From an uncultured Campylobacter sp. (lineage in GTDB: Bacteria > Campylobacterota > Campylobacteria > Campylobacterales > Campylobacteraceae), in the NCBI RefSeq assembly GCF_938030145.1, contig NZ_CALHGM010000045.1, forward strand, positions 18,599 through 82,598: DNA of 64,000 bases, written 5' to 3'. A program made the translations under genes and the position numbers. Under the pieces are notes generated by a model that had not been told where the DNA came from, ran no database searches, and saw nothing but the letters and a program-made list of their open reading frames with translations. Positions 8,460 through 17,252 of the stretch are shown here, piece by piece (position 1 is the first letter of the stretch; the number at the start of each line of letters is the position of its first letter).

Positions 8460-9221
8460 CTAGGCATCGCCCTTTTTGTTGCGCTCGGTGATAAATTTAG
8501 CTAATAAATTTATCTCCAATTTGCTTACTTCAAATAACGCTGTGATTTTCTTTTCGGCTAGGTCTAAATTTTTGTTGCAAACGACTTTGAAATATCTGCG
8601 CAGCTCTGCGTAATCATTTGGATCGCTGATCATAAAATTACAAAACAAGCCGTTTTTGCCCTGTAAAAATATCATATCAAAAACACTATCAACGCCCTTG
8701 CCAAAATGAAAAATGATCTGAGGCAAAAGCACCATGCAGATCGTCGCTAAAATTATAAAAACAGATGTCGCTACGGGCAGAACTACAAACATCGCCGCCA
8801 TGATAACGACAAGAAATATTATGCCTGATTTACCGCCGACGCTATCTAGCCCGTAATGTATCGGAAGCGCGTAGGATACTGTTTTGTGAAGCTTTCGTAT
8901 TTGACGCGGCGCAATTTCCGCAAAAATGTTACCGTCAATTATCTTGACGATTTTATCATTATAAAAATAGACATAAGCGTTTCTATAGAAATTCATATCG
9001 AATTTTCTCCTGCCTATGACGAGCAAAAAGCATAATGAAATTTTAAATATATCGGAGTTGCCGCCAAAAAATACGTTTCTTAAAATTCCAAAAGCCATTA
9101 ACGCAAGCATCAAAATAATCGAAATTTTTATGACTTGATTAGTTTCGTCTTTGATGACTAGCGGCTCTTTGTCGTAGTCTCTTGCAAATTTTCTCAGGCT
9201 TAAATTTAACTCATCTTGCAT
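8460..9221 (-). CDS. Unknown membrane protein
   Basis: I do not recognise the family. The 253-residue product has an amphipathic start, two hydrophobic segments around residues 29-60, and a longer hydrophobic pair around 120-170 (IIFLVVIMAAMFVVLPVATS and onward). A charged cytoplasmic C-terminus follows, ending in KFITERNKKGDA. An ATG at 9227 is possible, but an AGGA sits at the right distance for the ATG at 9221. It lies downstream of and in the same direction as mnmG's 3' neighbour region, with 58 bp between them. Function unknown. Confidence 0.65.
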   Translation of the reverse strand: MQDELNLSLRKFARDYDKEPLVIKDETNQVIKISIILMLALMAFGILRNVFFGGNSDIFKISLCFLLVIGRRKFDMNFYRNAYVYFYNDKIVKIIDGNIFAEIAPRQIRKLHKTVSYALPIHYGLDSVGGKSGIIFLVVIMAAMFVVLPVATSVFIILATICMVLLPQIIFHFGKGVDSVFDMIFLQGKNGLFCNFMISDPNDYAELRRYFKVVCNKNLDLAEKKITALFEVSKLEINLLAKFITERNKKGDA

Positions 9222-9285
9222 GCTCATTCCTATTTTGTTCGCGTAGTCAAATTCTACTACGGCTTTCTCACGCCAGACGCGCAGC

Positions 9286-11160
9286 TTATTTCAAGCCAAA
9301 ATTTTGCTTGATGTAAATGTGCAAAATATCGATCGCAGCGGGCGTTACGCCGCTGATCTCGCTCGCGGCAAAAAGCGTCGGCGGCGCAAAGCGATTTAGC
9401 TTCTGCACGATCTCGTTGCTAAGCCCTCCGATCTTGCTAAAATCGATCTGCGGCGGGATCGCGACGCCCAGCAGCCCCTTCATCCTCTCGACCTCGGCGC
9501 GCTGCATCGCGATGTAGAAATGATACTTGCACTGCGTTAAAATTTCATCCAAAACCTCATCGCTAAAACTCTCAAAATGCGGCACCAGAGCAAGCAAGCT
9601 CGCCTTTGAAAAGCCGCTTTTGGCTACAATTTTTTGCAAGCTGCAGCTTTGCGAAATGGGCTCTGCGCCGATACTTTGTAGCAGGCTAAGCGTCTGTTTC
9701 GAAGGGGTAATCTGCGTTTTTAGCAAAAATTCCATTCCGCTCTGCACATCAAGCTTAAGCTTACGCGCCCGCTCGTAGCTCGCCTCGTCTAAAAGACCGA
9801 TCTCGCGGCCGTATTCGCTCAGGCGTAGCACGGCGTTGCCCTCGCGCAGCAGCAGGCGAAATTCCGCACGCGAAGTAAACATTCGGTAAGGCTCGTTCGT
9901 GCCCTTGGTAACCAGATCGTCGATCAAAACGCCGATATACGCCTCATCCCTACGCAAGATCAAAGGCTGCCGCCCGCGCAAATCAAGTACGGCGTTGATG
10001 CCCGCCATCAGCCCCTGCGCCGCGGCCTCCTCGTAGCCGGTGGTGCCGTTGATCTGGCCTGCCAAAAACAGCCCGCGGATCTTTTTAGTCTCGAGGCTGT
10101 GTTTAAGTTCGGTAGGATCGATGAAATCGTACTCGATCGCATAGCCCGGGCGGACGATTTTAGCATTTTCAAAGCCTTTGATCGTGCGCAAAAACGCAAT
10201 CTGCACGTCGTAAGGAAGGCTCGTAGAAAGCCCGTTTACGTAATACTCCGTGGCCTCGCGCGTCTGCGGCTCGACGAAAACGTGGTGGCGGTCGCGATTT
10301 GGAAATTCATAAATTTTTGTCTCGATGCTCGGGCAGTAGCGCGGGCCGGTGCTTGAAATTTGCCCCGTAAACATCGGCGCGCGGGCGAAATTTTCGCGGA
10401 TGATCTCATGCGTGCGCTCGTTCGTATAAGCGATGAAGCAAGCAAGCTGCTTCGGCGCAAAATTTTTGCTGCGAAAGCTGAAAGGGCGCGGATCGGCGTC
10501 GCCGTCTTGGCGCTCAAGCACGCTAAAATCGATCGTCTTAGCATCGATCCTCGGGCAGGTGCCCGTCTTTAGCCGCCCCATTTGCAAACCCAGGCTTCGC
10601 AGCGATTCGGCTAGCTCGACGCTCGCCAGCTCGCCCACGCGCCCCGCTTGTAGCTTGTTCTCGCCTACGTGAATTAGTCCGTTTAAAAAGGTGCCTGCGG
10701 TGATTATCAGATGCTCGGTCTCATAAACGTTGCCAAGATGGGTTTTAACGCCGCAAATGCACGGCTCGCCGCCTTGCTCGCAGGTTAAAATTTCACTCGC
10801 GATCTCCTGGCTTACATCCAGCCCCTGCGTGTTTAGCAGCAAATTTCGCATGTAGATGCGGTATTCATCCATATCGATCTGAGCGCGCGAGCCTCGCACG
10901 GCGGGACCCTTACTCTCGTTTAAAATTCTAAACTGCAGCCCGCACGCATCCGCCGCAAGCCCCATCTGACCGCCCAGAGCGTCGATCTCCTTTACCAGAT
11001 GTCCCTTCGCAAGGCCGCCTATTGCAGGGTTACAGCTCGCAGCGCCGATCTGCTCGGCTAAGATCGTAATTAGCAGCGTCTTTGCGCCCATTTTTGCGGC
11101 GGCTAAGCTCGCCTCGATACCAGCGTGCCCGCCACCCACAACGATAACGTCGTATTTCAT
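9286..11160 (-). CDS. mnmG: tRNA uridine-5-carboxymethylaminomethyl modification enzyme MnmG
   Basis: MnmG (GidA) is an FAD enzyme that works with MnmE to modify the wobble uridine of several tRNAs. The 624-residue length matches the long bacterial form. The N-terminal dinucleotide fold VVGGGHAGIEA, the CNPAIGG motif with its conserved cysteine, the GPRYCPSIE stretch and the AGQINGTTGYEEAAAQG signature are all present. The C-terminal ISGVTPAAIDIL segment is the tRNA/MnmE-binding helical part. It is divergent from bioB; the 240-bp spacer must hold both promoters. Confidence 0.97.
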   Translation of the reverse strand: MKYDVIVVGGGHAGIEASLAAAKMGAKTLLITILAEQIGAASCNPAIGGLAKGHLVKEIDALGGQMGLAADACGLQFRILNESKGPAVRGSRAQIDMDEYRIYMRNLLLNTQGLDVSQEIASEILTCEQGGEPCICGVKTHLGNVYETEHLIITAGTFLNGLIHVGENKLQAGRVGELASVELAESLRSLGLQMGRLKTGTCPRIDAKTIDFSVLERQDGDADPRPFSFRSKNFAPKQLACFIAYTNERTHEIIRENFARAPMFTGQISSTGPRYCPSIETKIYEFPNRDRHHVFVEPQTREATEYYVNGLSTSLPYDVQIAFLRTIKGFENAKIVRPGYAIEYDFIDPTELKHSLETKKIRGLFLAGQINGTTGYEEAAAQGLMAGINAVLDLRGRQPLILRRDEAYIGVLIDDLVTKGTNEPYRMFTSRAEFRLLLREGNAVLRLSEYGREIGLLDEASYERARKLKLDVQSGMEFLLKTQITPSKQTLSLLQSIGAEPISQSCSLQKIVAKSGFSKASLLALVPHFESFSDEVLDEILTQCKYHFYIAMQRAEVERMKGLLGVAIPPQIDFSKIGGLSNEIVQKLNRFAPPTLFAASEISGVTPAAIDILHIYIKQNFGLK

Positions 11161-11400
11161 TTTTTACCTTTAAATTTAAAGCCGCAATTTTAGCCAAAAT
11201 AAAATTTCAAAACGATAAATCGCACGCAGATGTCGCAGATGAGCCGTCCGTAAAAGTCGCGGCACAAAATCGGCGAGCAAGGGCGTAAAATTTCGCATAA
11301 AATTTTTAGCGCAAAATTTCTGCGCCAAAATTTCACGCGCGAGCTTTGCTTTAAATTTCGCATTGTATAATTATGCATTTTTTTTCAAAAAGGCTAAGTA

Positions 11401-12390
11401 TTGATAGACAAATTTTATGTTTCTGAGCTGAAAGATCGCGTGATAGGCGGCTGCGAGATTGCAAAGCAGCAGGCGCTAGAGCTGGCGCGATGCGAGGATT
11501 TGGGCGCGCTTTTTGCGGCGGCGGATGAGATCAGGCGTGCTTTTTGCGGCGATAAATTTAATCTCTGCACGATCATAAACGTAAAATCGGGGCGCTGTAG
11601 CGAGGACTGCAAATACTGCGCGCAGTCGGCGCATTTTGATACGGGCTGCGAGACTTACGGAATTTTGGGCGAGCAGCAGGTGCTAAGCGCCGCGCTTGCG
11701 AACGAAGCCGAACAGACGCACCGCTTCTCGCTCGTTGCCAGCGGGCGCGGAATTTCTCAAAAAAGCTCCGATCTGAGGGCATACTGCGCGATTTACGAGC
11801 GGCTGCGAAGCGAAACGCGGCTGCATCTGTGCGCCTCGCTGGGAATCGCCTCAAAGCCCGCGCTAGCGCTGCTTAAAGCTAGCGGCGTGCAGACCTATCA
11901 TCACAATCTCGAGACTTCGCGCAAATTTTATCCGCAGATCTGCACGACGCACAGCTACGACGATCGCATCCAAACGATACGAAACTGCCGCGCCGTGGGG
12001 CTTGACGTATGTAGCGGCGGGATTTTCGGGCTGGGCGAGGGCATGGAGGATCGCATCGATATGGCGCTGCAGCTGCGAGAGTTGGGCGTTAGCTCCGTGC
12101 CGATCAATATCCTGACCCCAATCAAGGGCACTCCGCTGCAAAACGCCGCGCCGTTAGAGCACGATGAAATTTTAAAATCGATCGCGATCTATCGCTTCAT
12201 CTTGCCGCGCGCGTATCTGCGCTTCGCAGGCGGCAGGCGGAATTTGGGAGAGCACGTGCGCACGGCGCTTGGATGCGGCATCAACTCGGCGCTTACGGGC
12301 AATTTCCTAACCACCACCGGCGATAGCATCGCAAGCGATAAGGCGCTTGTGGCGCAGTGCGGATTCGACCTAGCAAAGGGCGCAGACTAG
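11401..12390 (+). CDS. bioB: Biotin synthase
   Basis: This radical-SAM enzyme inserts sulfur into dethiobiotin to form biotin. The [4Fe-4S] motif CSEDCKYC places cysteines 66, 70 and 73 in the conserved CxxxCxxC arrangement. SAM- and substrate-binding motifs such as YHHNLETS, GLDVCSGGIFGLGE and PINILTPIKGTPL follow. At 329 residues it is of normal length. The best start is a TTG at 11401, since no ATG lies in a better position before the conserved region. It stands alone, without bioA, bioD or bioF next to it. Confidence 0.95.
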   Translation: MIDKFYVSELKDRVIGGCEIAKQQALELARCEDLGALFAAADEIRRAFCGDKFNLCTIINVKSGRCSEDCKYCAQSAHFDTGCETYGILGEQQVLSAALANEAEQTHRFSLVASGRGISQKSSDLRAYCAIYERLRSETRLHLCASLGIASKPALALLKASGVQTYHHNLETSRKFYPQICTTHSYDDRIQTIRNCRAVGLDVCSGGIFGLGEGMEDRIDMALQLRELGVSSVPINILTPIKGTPLQNAAPLEHDEILKSIAIYRFILPRAYLRFAGGRRNLGEHVRTALGCGINSALTGNFLTTTGDSIASDKALVAQCGFDLAKGAD

Positions 12391-12429
12391 CAGCGGTCGG
12401 GAATTAAAGATAAAATTTAAGAGGCGGCT

Positions 12430-12855
12430 ATGAAGTTAAAATTTTTCCTTGCCTTGGTTTTAGTCGTGTTGCTTGGCGGTTGCTCGCTACTCTCGCAGGG
12501 CGACGAGGAGGCTCCATTCTTGGCGGACGCGAGCAGATGCGACGTCATAAGCTCGCTAAATAAGGAGCAGTCAAATCGCTGCGCGAAGCGGCAAAAGATT
12601 GACGCCGAAGTCGCGCGAAAGGCGCAAGAGCAGGCGGTATCGCAAGATACGCTTAATTCATTCAGAGCGGACAGCGCGCAAGCACAGCAAAGAGCGCATG
12701 AGCAATATATCGCCACGCAGCGAAGCCTAATGCAGCAGCAAACACAGCAGCAGATGGAGCAGATGCAGCGGCGGCAAAATATGAGAAATTTACAAAACGA
12801 GCAGAACTGGAACAGGCTACGCAATCTAGAAAATATAAGCAGCGGTAGGATTTAG
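12430..12855 (+). CDS. Small Gln-rich lipoprotein
   Basis: The 141-residue product has a lipoprotein signal ending in LLGGC (cysteine near residue 18), so it should be acylated and membrane-anchored. The mature part contains two further cysteines (SRCDV, NRCAK) and then a long helical Gln/Arg/Met-rich region, including MQQQTQQQMEQMQRRQ, that could form a coiled coil. A GAGGC ribosome site precedes the ATG. I do not recognise a family. It is the last host gene before the prophage left end. Confidence 0.75.
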   Translation: MKLKFFLALVLVVLLGGCSLLSQGDEEAPFLADASRCDVISSLNKEQSNRCAKRQKIDAEVARKAQEQAVSQDTLNSFRADSAQAQQRAHEQYIATQRSLMQQQTQQQMEQMQRRQNMRNLQNEQNWNRLRNLENISSGRI

Positions 12856-13034
12856 CCGTGAATTTAAAAATTTGATCTAAATTTTAATTCGCGCGACTTT
12901 CATTCTAGAGCAATTAGCCCAGATAAAAAAATATGATGAAATTTCAACCAAAATACTACAAAATCAAATGAAGTCTTAAATTTCAAGGGCAGGCAGCTAA
13001 ATGCTAGAAAATTTTAATTGATTTTAAGTGATGA
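12856..13034. other. Noncoding junction between host and prophage
   Basis: AT-rich DNA between the lipoprotein gene and the left attachment repeat. Together with the prophage DNA up to 13174 it makes about 320 bp without a gene. I see no terminator with a clear T-run for the lipoprotein gene. Confidence 0.5.
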
Positions 13035-13057
13035 AATGGTGACCACAGGAGATTTGA
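13035..13057. repeat. Left attachment site repeat (attL)
   Basis: AATGGTGACC followed by ACAGGAGATTTGA. It matches 54171-54194 except for one missing C, in the same orientation. The matching copy is the 3' end of an intact tRNA-Glu gene, so this copy is the displaced tRNA fragment at the far end of the prophage. Confidence 0.85.
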
Positions 13058-13071
13058 TTATAATATGTATA

Positions 13072-13084
13072 TCGCCTAAAATAG
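13072..13084. promoter_or_regulatory. Short hairpin at the end of the late operon
   Basis: GCCTA-AAA-TAGGC forms a small stem about 90 bp beyond the last late gene. It could end late transcription or belong to the att region; there is no T-run after it in the leftward direction. Confidence 0.3.
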
Positions 13085-13102
13085 GCAATATGTAAATTTT
13101 AG

Positions 13103-13121
13103 TTATACACTTAATTATACA
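13103..13121. promoter_or_regulatory. Paired TTATACA boxes, probable integrase arm sites
   Basis: TTATACA occurs at 13103-13109 and again at 13115-13121, a 12-bp step. The same pair with the same step occurs at 54029-54047 at the other prophage end. Tyrosine integrases of this class bind short direct repeats in both arms of attP, so this is the natural reading. Confidence 0.6.
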
Positions 13122-13174
13122 AAATTTATAATCAGTAAAAAGATAAGTAAAAACGTAACGGACGGGGGATAAAT

Positions 13175-14782
13175 TTAAATACTTCTTATCGCGCTATTAG
13201 GTTCGTTCATAGCGCTATCGTCGATCGATATTAGCGTGCCGCCCTCTAAGCCCAAGTCGTATTCGACATCGCGCTCATAAAAGCGTCTTTTTGCGTTTTC
13301 TTCGTCCATATCGGCGTCGGAATTTACGCTGACGACTTTTTCATCTGCGCTTTGCTCTTGCATATCCGTATCCTGTGTGTCGCCCGCCTTGCGAAAAGCG
13401 CCGCGTATGTCCTGCACGAGTGCAAAAGCTTTGGAGCCGATAGACAGAGCTCTTAACGCAGTCGTAAGATACAATTGTGATGTCGAAGTAGCACCAGCTG
13501 CCGCAAATCCGCCTATAGACGCTCCTTGTGTCGCTGCAGAGCCTAGACCCGCGGAGCTACCGGCTCCCGCCCAAGAGCTTACGCTCACGCCGTTGTAAAG
13601 CTGGCAGGTTTGATTGGCGCCTGCTGCTCCTGCAACGGCTTGGTTGGTAGCCGTGCTTGCGTTTTGAGCGGCGGCGGTTTGAAAGAAAAAGTCTTTTGCG
13701 GCGGTATAAATCGATCCGATCGCGCCGATCCAACCTACTACGCGTCCAAATTTACTTAGGGACTTATTCCCGCTTAGCATTCCAAGCGTAGCAATAAAAC
13801 CGCCGATTGCGCCTGCGATTGCGAGTGTCGCCATTACGCCCGCCAAGGTTACCGCACCGCTACCTGCGATCGCGCCTATCGTAGCCGCCGCGGCAGGACC
13901 ATAAGTGCCTACCGAAACAGCGACGAGGATTGCAGAAACGATGAAAAGTACGGGCGGGATTATTTGTTTGTACCATCCGCCCTTTTTTGTTTTTGTGTGA
14001 TACGCTACCCCGTTATACACGTTCCAGTTTTTTATCCACTTTCTCACGCCTATAACGGGAGCATCGCTATCGGCATAAAAAAGCGGATACGCTTTGCCGT
14101 ATGCTCTCCACGTAATTTTATCTTCTTTTGCGCTATACCAAGCAACGGCATAGTATAAAAGAGCGGTCCCTTCGGATATGTCTAAAACATACCCGCTTGC
14201 GTATTCGTAGTTTTCTAAACCAAGCGCGGCGGCTAGACCCTCTCCCTTGGCGCGACCCTCGAAGCCATGCGGGTTTTTGGGCGTGTCGGGTAAGGACTTT
14301 ACGTATTCTATTATCTTAGAAGCATTGAATTTCCCGCCCGAATTCTTACAATAAAAAGTAAAATCCGAAATTTTTGTTTTTTTGACCCAAAAATAATCCG
14401 TTATCTGCCCCTCGCTCGGGCCATTATATGTTTCGGTAGGCTTTTGTTTGCTGAACAGTTGCGAAAGTCCAAGATTATTGCCCCCGTCTCTGGTATAAGG
14501 CTGCACTCCTCCGCTGTTGATATTATATGCTCCGTATTCGGGAGGGATAGGCTTCCAATCTATGTCCCTTGACGTTTCGCTGCTGTCTTTGCAAAAATAA
14601 ACTCGTCCCCATTGTTTGGTATCGATAAAAATTCTCGAAACACGCCCTTTTCGCACTAGCTGCTTATGTAGATACTCATGGGTACGGTTGTATGCAAGCA
14701 TACTCCATATCATCCCGTTTCTGGCGTCTTCTACGAAATTCCACGAGGTCTGTTTAAAAAACGCTGCTGCTTCGGTAGACAT
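13175..14782 (-). CDS. Large unknown late protein with hydrophobic Ala/Gly centre
   Basis: The 535-residue product is the last gene of the late operon. Residues 1-270 are a mixed globular region with many aromatic residues. Residues 275-350 are strongly hydrophobic and Gly/Ala-rich (VLFIVSAILVAVSVGTYGPAAAA onward), enough for two or three membrane spans or a fusion-like segment. Residues 370-450 are Ala/Thr/Ser-rich, and the tail is acidic. It has no signal peptide. I do not recognise a family. Position beside lysis and tail-fibre genes suggests a virion or infection protein, possibly a membrane-active ejection component. Confidence 0.7.
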   Translation of the reverse strand: MSTEAAAFFKQTSWNFVEDARNGMIWSMLAYNRTHEYLHKQLVRKGRVSRIFIDTKQWGRVYFCKDSSETSRDIDWKPIPPEYGAYNINSGGVQPYTRDGGNNLGLSQLFSKQKPTETYNGPSEGQITDYFWVKKTKISDFTFYCKNSGGKFNASKIIEYVKSLPDTPKNPHGFEGRAKGEGLAAALGLENYEYASGYVLDISEGTALLYYAVAWYSAKEDKITWRAYGKAYPLFYADSDAPVIGVRKWIKNWNVYNGVAYHTKTKKGGWYKQIIPPVLFIVSAILVAVSVGTYGPAAAATIGAIAGSGAVTLAGVMATLAIAGAIGGFIATLGMLSGNKSLSKFGRVVGWIGAIGSIYTAAKDFFFQTAAAQNASTATNQAVAGAAGANQTCQLYNGVSVSSWAGAGSSAGLGSAATQGASIGGFAAAGATSTSQLYLTTALRALSIGSKAFALVQDIRGAFRKAGDTQDTDMQEQSADEKVVSVNSDADMDEENAKRRFYERDVEYDLGLEGGTLISIDDSAMNEPNSAIRSI

Positions 14783-14791
14783 TCTTTCTCC

Positions 14792-15373
14792 TTACGGAGT
14801 GATTTTATCGATCGCGTCAAACATTCTCGTCGTCAGATCCGCAGGCGGCACTAATCCTCCTACCGAATAGCCAAAATTTGCATCCTTTAGCATCGTTGCT
14901 TCTTGCACTCGTAGCTTGTCGTTGTAACTTTCAATCTCGCGCGTAATAGCCTTTTTGCGTTCGCCCTCACTTTCGGTTTGAGCGTTGATAAGCTTTGTGC
15001 GCGCTTCGTTGAATGCGGCTTCTTTGTCCGCTAGGGCAAGCTTTTTCTCCATCAGATCAAGCTCGCGCTCCTTGAGTTTTACATCCGCATCGGCTATTTT
15101 TACTTGGGCTTCGAGCTGCTGTTTTCGCAGCGGCAACTCCTCGCTTTCGCTTAGAAGCCTTAGGGCTATATCTTGTGAGCTCGTCGTTACGCTTTGCGTC
15201 ATCGAAACGAGGGTGTTGCAAAGCATATCAAATTTCTTATCGTTATGTAGCCCGTAAAGCTGCATGTATTCATCGATCTTAGCGGTAAATTTTTGATACG
15301 GCGTATCAGCCGCCATAGTGTCGCCGAGCACGCGCTTGTAAAGCTCGCTATATGCTTCTTTATAATCAGCCAT
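14792..15373 (-). CDS. Coiled-coil late protein
   Basis: This is a 193-residue soluble, highly charged protein. A long helical heptad-rich stretch from about residue 75 to 165 (LPLRKQQLEAQVKIADADVKLKERELDLMEKKLALADKEAAF and on) suggests a parallel coiled coil. The last part, GYSVGGLVPPADLTTRMFDAI, is non-helical. No known family was recognised. It overlaps the lysozyme gene by 8 bp and sits 9 bp before the preceding large unknown gene, so it is translated as part of the late operon. A minor virion or tail role is a guess. Confidence 0.7.
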   Translation of the reverse strand: MADYKEAYSELYKRVLGDTMAADTPYQKFTAKIDEYMQLYGLHNDKKFDMLCNTLVSMTQSVTTSSQDIALRLLSESEELPLRKQQLEAQVKIADADVKLKERELDLMEKKLALADKEAAFNEARTKLINAQTESEGERKKAITREIESYNDKLRVQEATMLKDANFGYSVGGLVPPADLTTRMFDAIDKITP

Positions 15374-15806
15374 TTTTCAGTCCTTTAATGTAGCCCTCAA
15401 CCCTTTTTGGGGTTTGGCGGTAAAGCAAGCTTGCTTTTAAATTTCTTGCCGCTTGTGCGTAATCGCCTGCTTCTATGCAGCCTAAGGTATGACGGAAGCC
15501 CATAAGCCCCGCAAGCCCTAGCTGATATGCCATTTCGATTAGGGTGTCCTGCACGTTTTGCGGCTTGTCCGCAAGCCACCGCAAACACTGAAAGAGCCGT
15601 TTTTGAAGCTTTTTTAGTTTGAGATTTAAAATTTTATACGCCACCTCTCGGCTCATCGGTTCCGCCTTGCCGCCGTTTAGCTTGAGCTCATCAGGGCTAA
15701 GAGCGGCTACCAAAAAGCCGTATCCTATCGTAGCCTTTCCGAGGCTGTCTTTGTATATGTGATCCCGAAAGCCCTCGTGAGCTTTGATGTTTTCTAGCAG
15801 GCTCAT
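15366..15806 (-). CDS. Phage lysozyme (endolysin), GH24 / T4 type
   Basis: This is a 146-residue muramidase that cleaves the glycan strands of peptidoglycan at lysis. The catalytic triad of T4 lysozyme is present at the same positions: Glu11 (KAHEGF), Asp20 (YKDSLG) and Thr26 (KATIGYG). No signal peptide is present, so release depends on the holin. The start at 15806 was chosen because GAGGAGGGG precedes it and because its ATGA overlaps the stop of the DUF5675 gene; an upstream extension would lack this. Confidence 0.92.
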   Translation of the reverse strand: MSLLENIKAHEGFRDHIYKDSLGKATIGYGFLVAALSPDELKLNGGKAEPMSREVAYKILNLKLKKLQKRLFQCLRWLADKPQNVQDTLIEMAYQLGLAGLMGFRHTLGCIEAGDYAQAARNLKASLLYRQTPKRVEGYIKGLKNG

Positions 15807-16222
15807 ATCCCCTCCTCGTTTGTGATCTCTATGAATTCTATGTGTTTGCCTATGCAAATTTCAAAAAACGAATTGTATGCCCGAACGGAGTTTGTAACCC
15901 CCGCAGCGTTGTGTCCGTCGCCTACGAGAATACATCCCGATGTTTCTTGCGGGATATTGCCCGTATGGATCAGAATGTATCTATCTTTCGGCACCAGCTC
16001 GTTATATAGAAGCGGACACATCCGTTTTTGTCTTGAGCTATTGTGCCACTCCATTTGATACCTGCCTGCCGGTATACGCCTATCCTTGCCCCTCTGCGTA
16101 GTATCGCCGCCTGCCGGCTCTAGGGTGAAGCACTCAAAAAGCCTCTTTCCGTCGTCCGTGATCGTGAGTTTCCCGATCGTTCCGTCGTGAATGTTTTTAA
16201 ATCTATTTATCTTTATCTTCAT
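15803..16222 (-). CDS. DUF5675 family protein in the lysis block
   Basis: The 139-residue product matches the DUF5675 pattern as I know it: an N-terminal strand region, the segment LEPAGGDTTQRGKDRRIPAGRYQMEW, LIHTGNIPQETSGCILVGDG with its Gly-Cys motif, then NSVRAYNSFFE. The Gly-Cys loop recalls L,D-transpeptidase-like sheets, but a catalytic role is not shown. It lies between holin and lysozyme genes and overlaps both neighbours, so a wall-related job at lysis is reasonable. Confidence 0.75.
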   Translation of the reverse strand: MKIKINRFKNIHDGTIGKLTITDDGKRLFECFTLEPAGGDTTQRGKDRRIPAGRYQMEWHNSSRQKRMCPLLYNELVPKDRYILIHTGNIPQETSGCILVGDGHNAAGVTNSVRAYNSFFEICIGKHIEFIEITNEEGI

Positions 16223-16559
16223 ATTCCGATCCTCCGAAATCCGTATCTTTTAAATTTTTAATCTTCTTCGACAAGAAGCTATTTATTTTTGCTCTGACCC
16301 AATCTGCGCCGAACCAAGCCACCGCTCCGCTAAGAGCTATGCAGGATTTGGGACTGCCGGGCATAAACTCGCTCAGCACCGCGTAGCTCACAAACGCAAA
16401 CAGCATCGATGAGCCCACCGCCACGAGCCACGATATGACCTTTTGTCCGCCCGATCCTCGCAGCTTCATATTTCCGCTACCGATCCCCAGCATTGAGCCC
16501 AAAAAGCTTATGATCCCTACAAGTATGTAGTTCCACACTTCTTTATCGATCCCCCACAT
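16203..16559 (-). CDS. Putative holin
   Basis: The 118-residue protein has about three hydrophobic segments: YILVGIISFLGSMLG near residue 10, VISWLVAVGSSMLFAFVSYAVL around 40-62, and SGAVAWFGADWVRA around 77-90. A charged hydrophilic C-terminus follows (KKIKNLKDTDF). Size, topology and position just before endolysin genes fit a holin, which would permeabilise the inner membrane at the programmed time. Exact family is not certain. Confidence 0.7.
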   Translation of the reverse strand: MWGIDKEVWNYILVGIISFLGSMLGIGSGNMKLRGSGGQKVISWLVAVGSSMLFAFVSYAVLSEFMPGSPKSCIALSGAVAWFGADWVRAKINSFLSKKIKNLKDTDFGGSEYEDKDK

Positions 16560-16896
16560 TCGCGCACTCCTTCAGGAGCGCTTCGCAGGTTTGATAGTAT
16601 TTTGCCAGCTCGACCGCGCTTTGCATATTGTCTGGATCAAATTTAGGCTTTGCAGGGAGGCTTACTTTGCACCTTATCGGAATGAAAACGTCTTTATATT
16701 CCGTTCTTGTTATCGGCGCCTGTTTTGCACACCCGCTAAGAGATACGCACAGCGCCAGCCCTATCAGAAAAAGAAAAAATCTGATGATATACTCTCGCTT
16801 GTGCCTAGCTAGCTCTTTTTGGTAGTTTTTATCCATCAAAAATGTTTTCCGCAGAGGCTTTGAATACTGCGGCATATATAGCTGTCCTGTTTTCAT
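16543..16896 (-). CDS. Rz1-like outer-membrane spanin lipoprotein
   Basis: The product of 117 residues contains a hydrophobic segment ending in the lipobox LSGC (about residue 56) and a mature part with extra cysteines and a Pro-rich piece. This is as expected for an o-spanin, which joins an inner-membrane Rz partner to fuse inner and outer membranes at lysis. The ATG at 16896 overlaps the Rz-like stop codon as ATGA. An internal ATG at 16836 would give a more conventional short signal peptide, so the true start is open. Confidence 0.65.
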   Translation of the reverse strand: MKTGQLYMPQYSKPLRKTFLMDKNYQKELARHKREYIIRFFLFLIGLALCVSLSGCAKQAPITRTEYKDVFIPIRCKVSLPAKPKFDPDNMQSAVELAKYYQTCEALLKECANVGDR

Positions 16897-17252
16897 CTGC
16901 CCATCTCCCTGAATATTTCCTCATAGAATTTCAGCTTCTTTTCGCATTTTGCGTCCCTTATCGGCACATTTATCGGCTTGTATCTAGTTTCTATCTCTTT
17001 TTTGATGATAGGACCGGCGGCTTTGAGCTTTTCGTTTTGCAGAGCGATCTCTTCAAATTTGGCGTTTTGCAGATCGATCTTTGCGTTGCAAGCCTGCAAA
17101 TTCGAGGAGCTTACGAGCTCTTGCGTTTTGGCGAATACTAGGTCTTTGTTCAGCTGCTCGATCTTGTTCTTTAGGCTATGGTTCCACCCCGCCAGCGCAA
17201 GGCTGGTAAGGATCAGCGCGCCGATAATTCCAAGGTAAATTTTAAAACTCAT
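16893..17252 (-). CDS. Rz-like inner-membrane spanin
   Basis: The 119-residue protein has a single N-terminal membrane anchor (YLGIIGALILTSLALAGW) and a periplasmic coiled-coil region to about residue 85, with a conserved-looking Cys near the end. Topology and the overlap with the Rz1-like lipoprotein gene fit an i-spanin. The start at 17252 was chosen because its ATGA overlaps the stop of the upstream gene. Confidence 0.68.
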   Translation of the reverse strand: MSFKIYLGIIGALILTSLALAGWNHSLKNKIEQLNKDLVFAKTQELVSSSNLQACNAKIDLQNAKFEEIALQNEKLKAAGPIIKKEIETRYKPINVPIRDAKCEKKLKFYEEIFREMGR

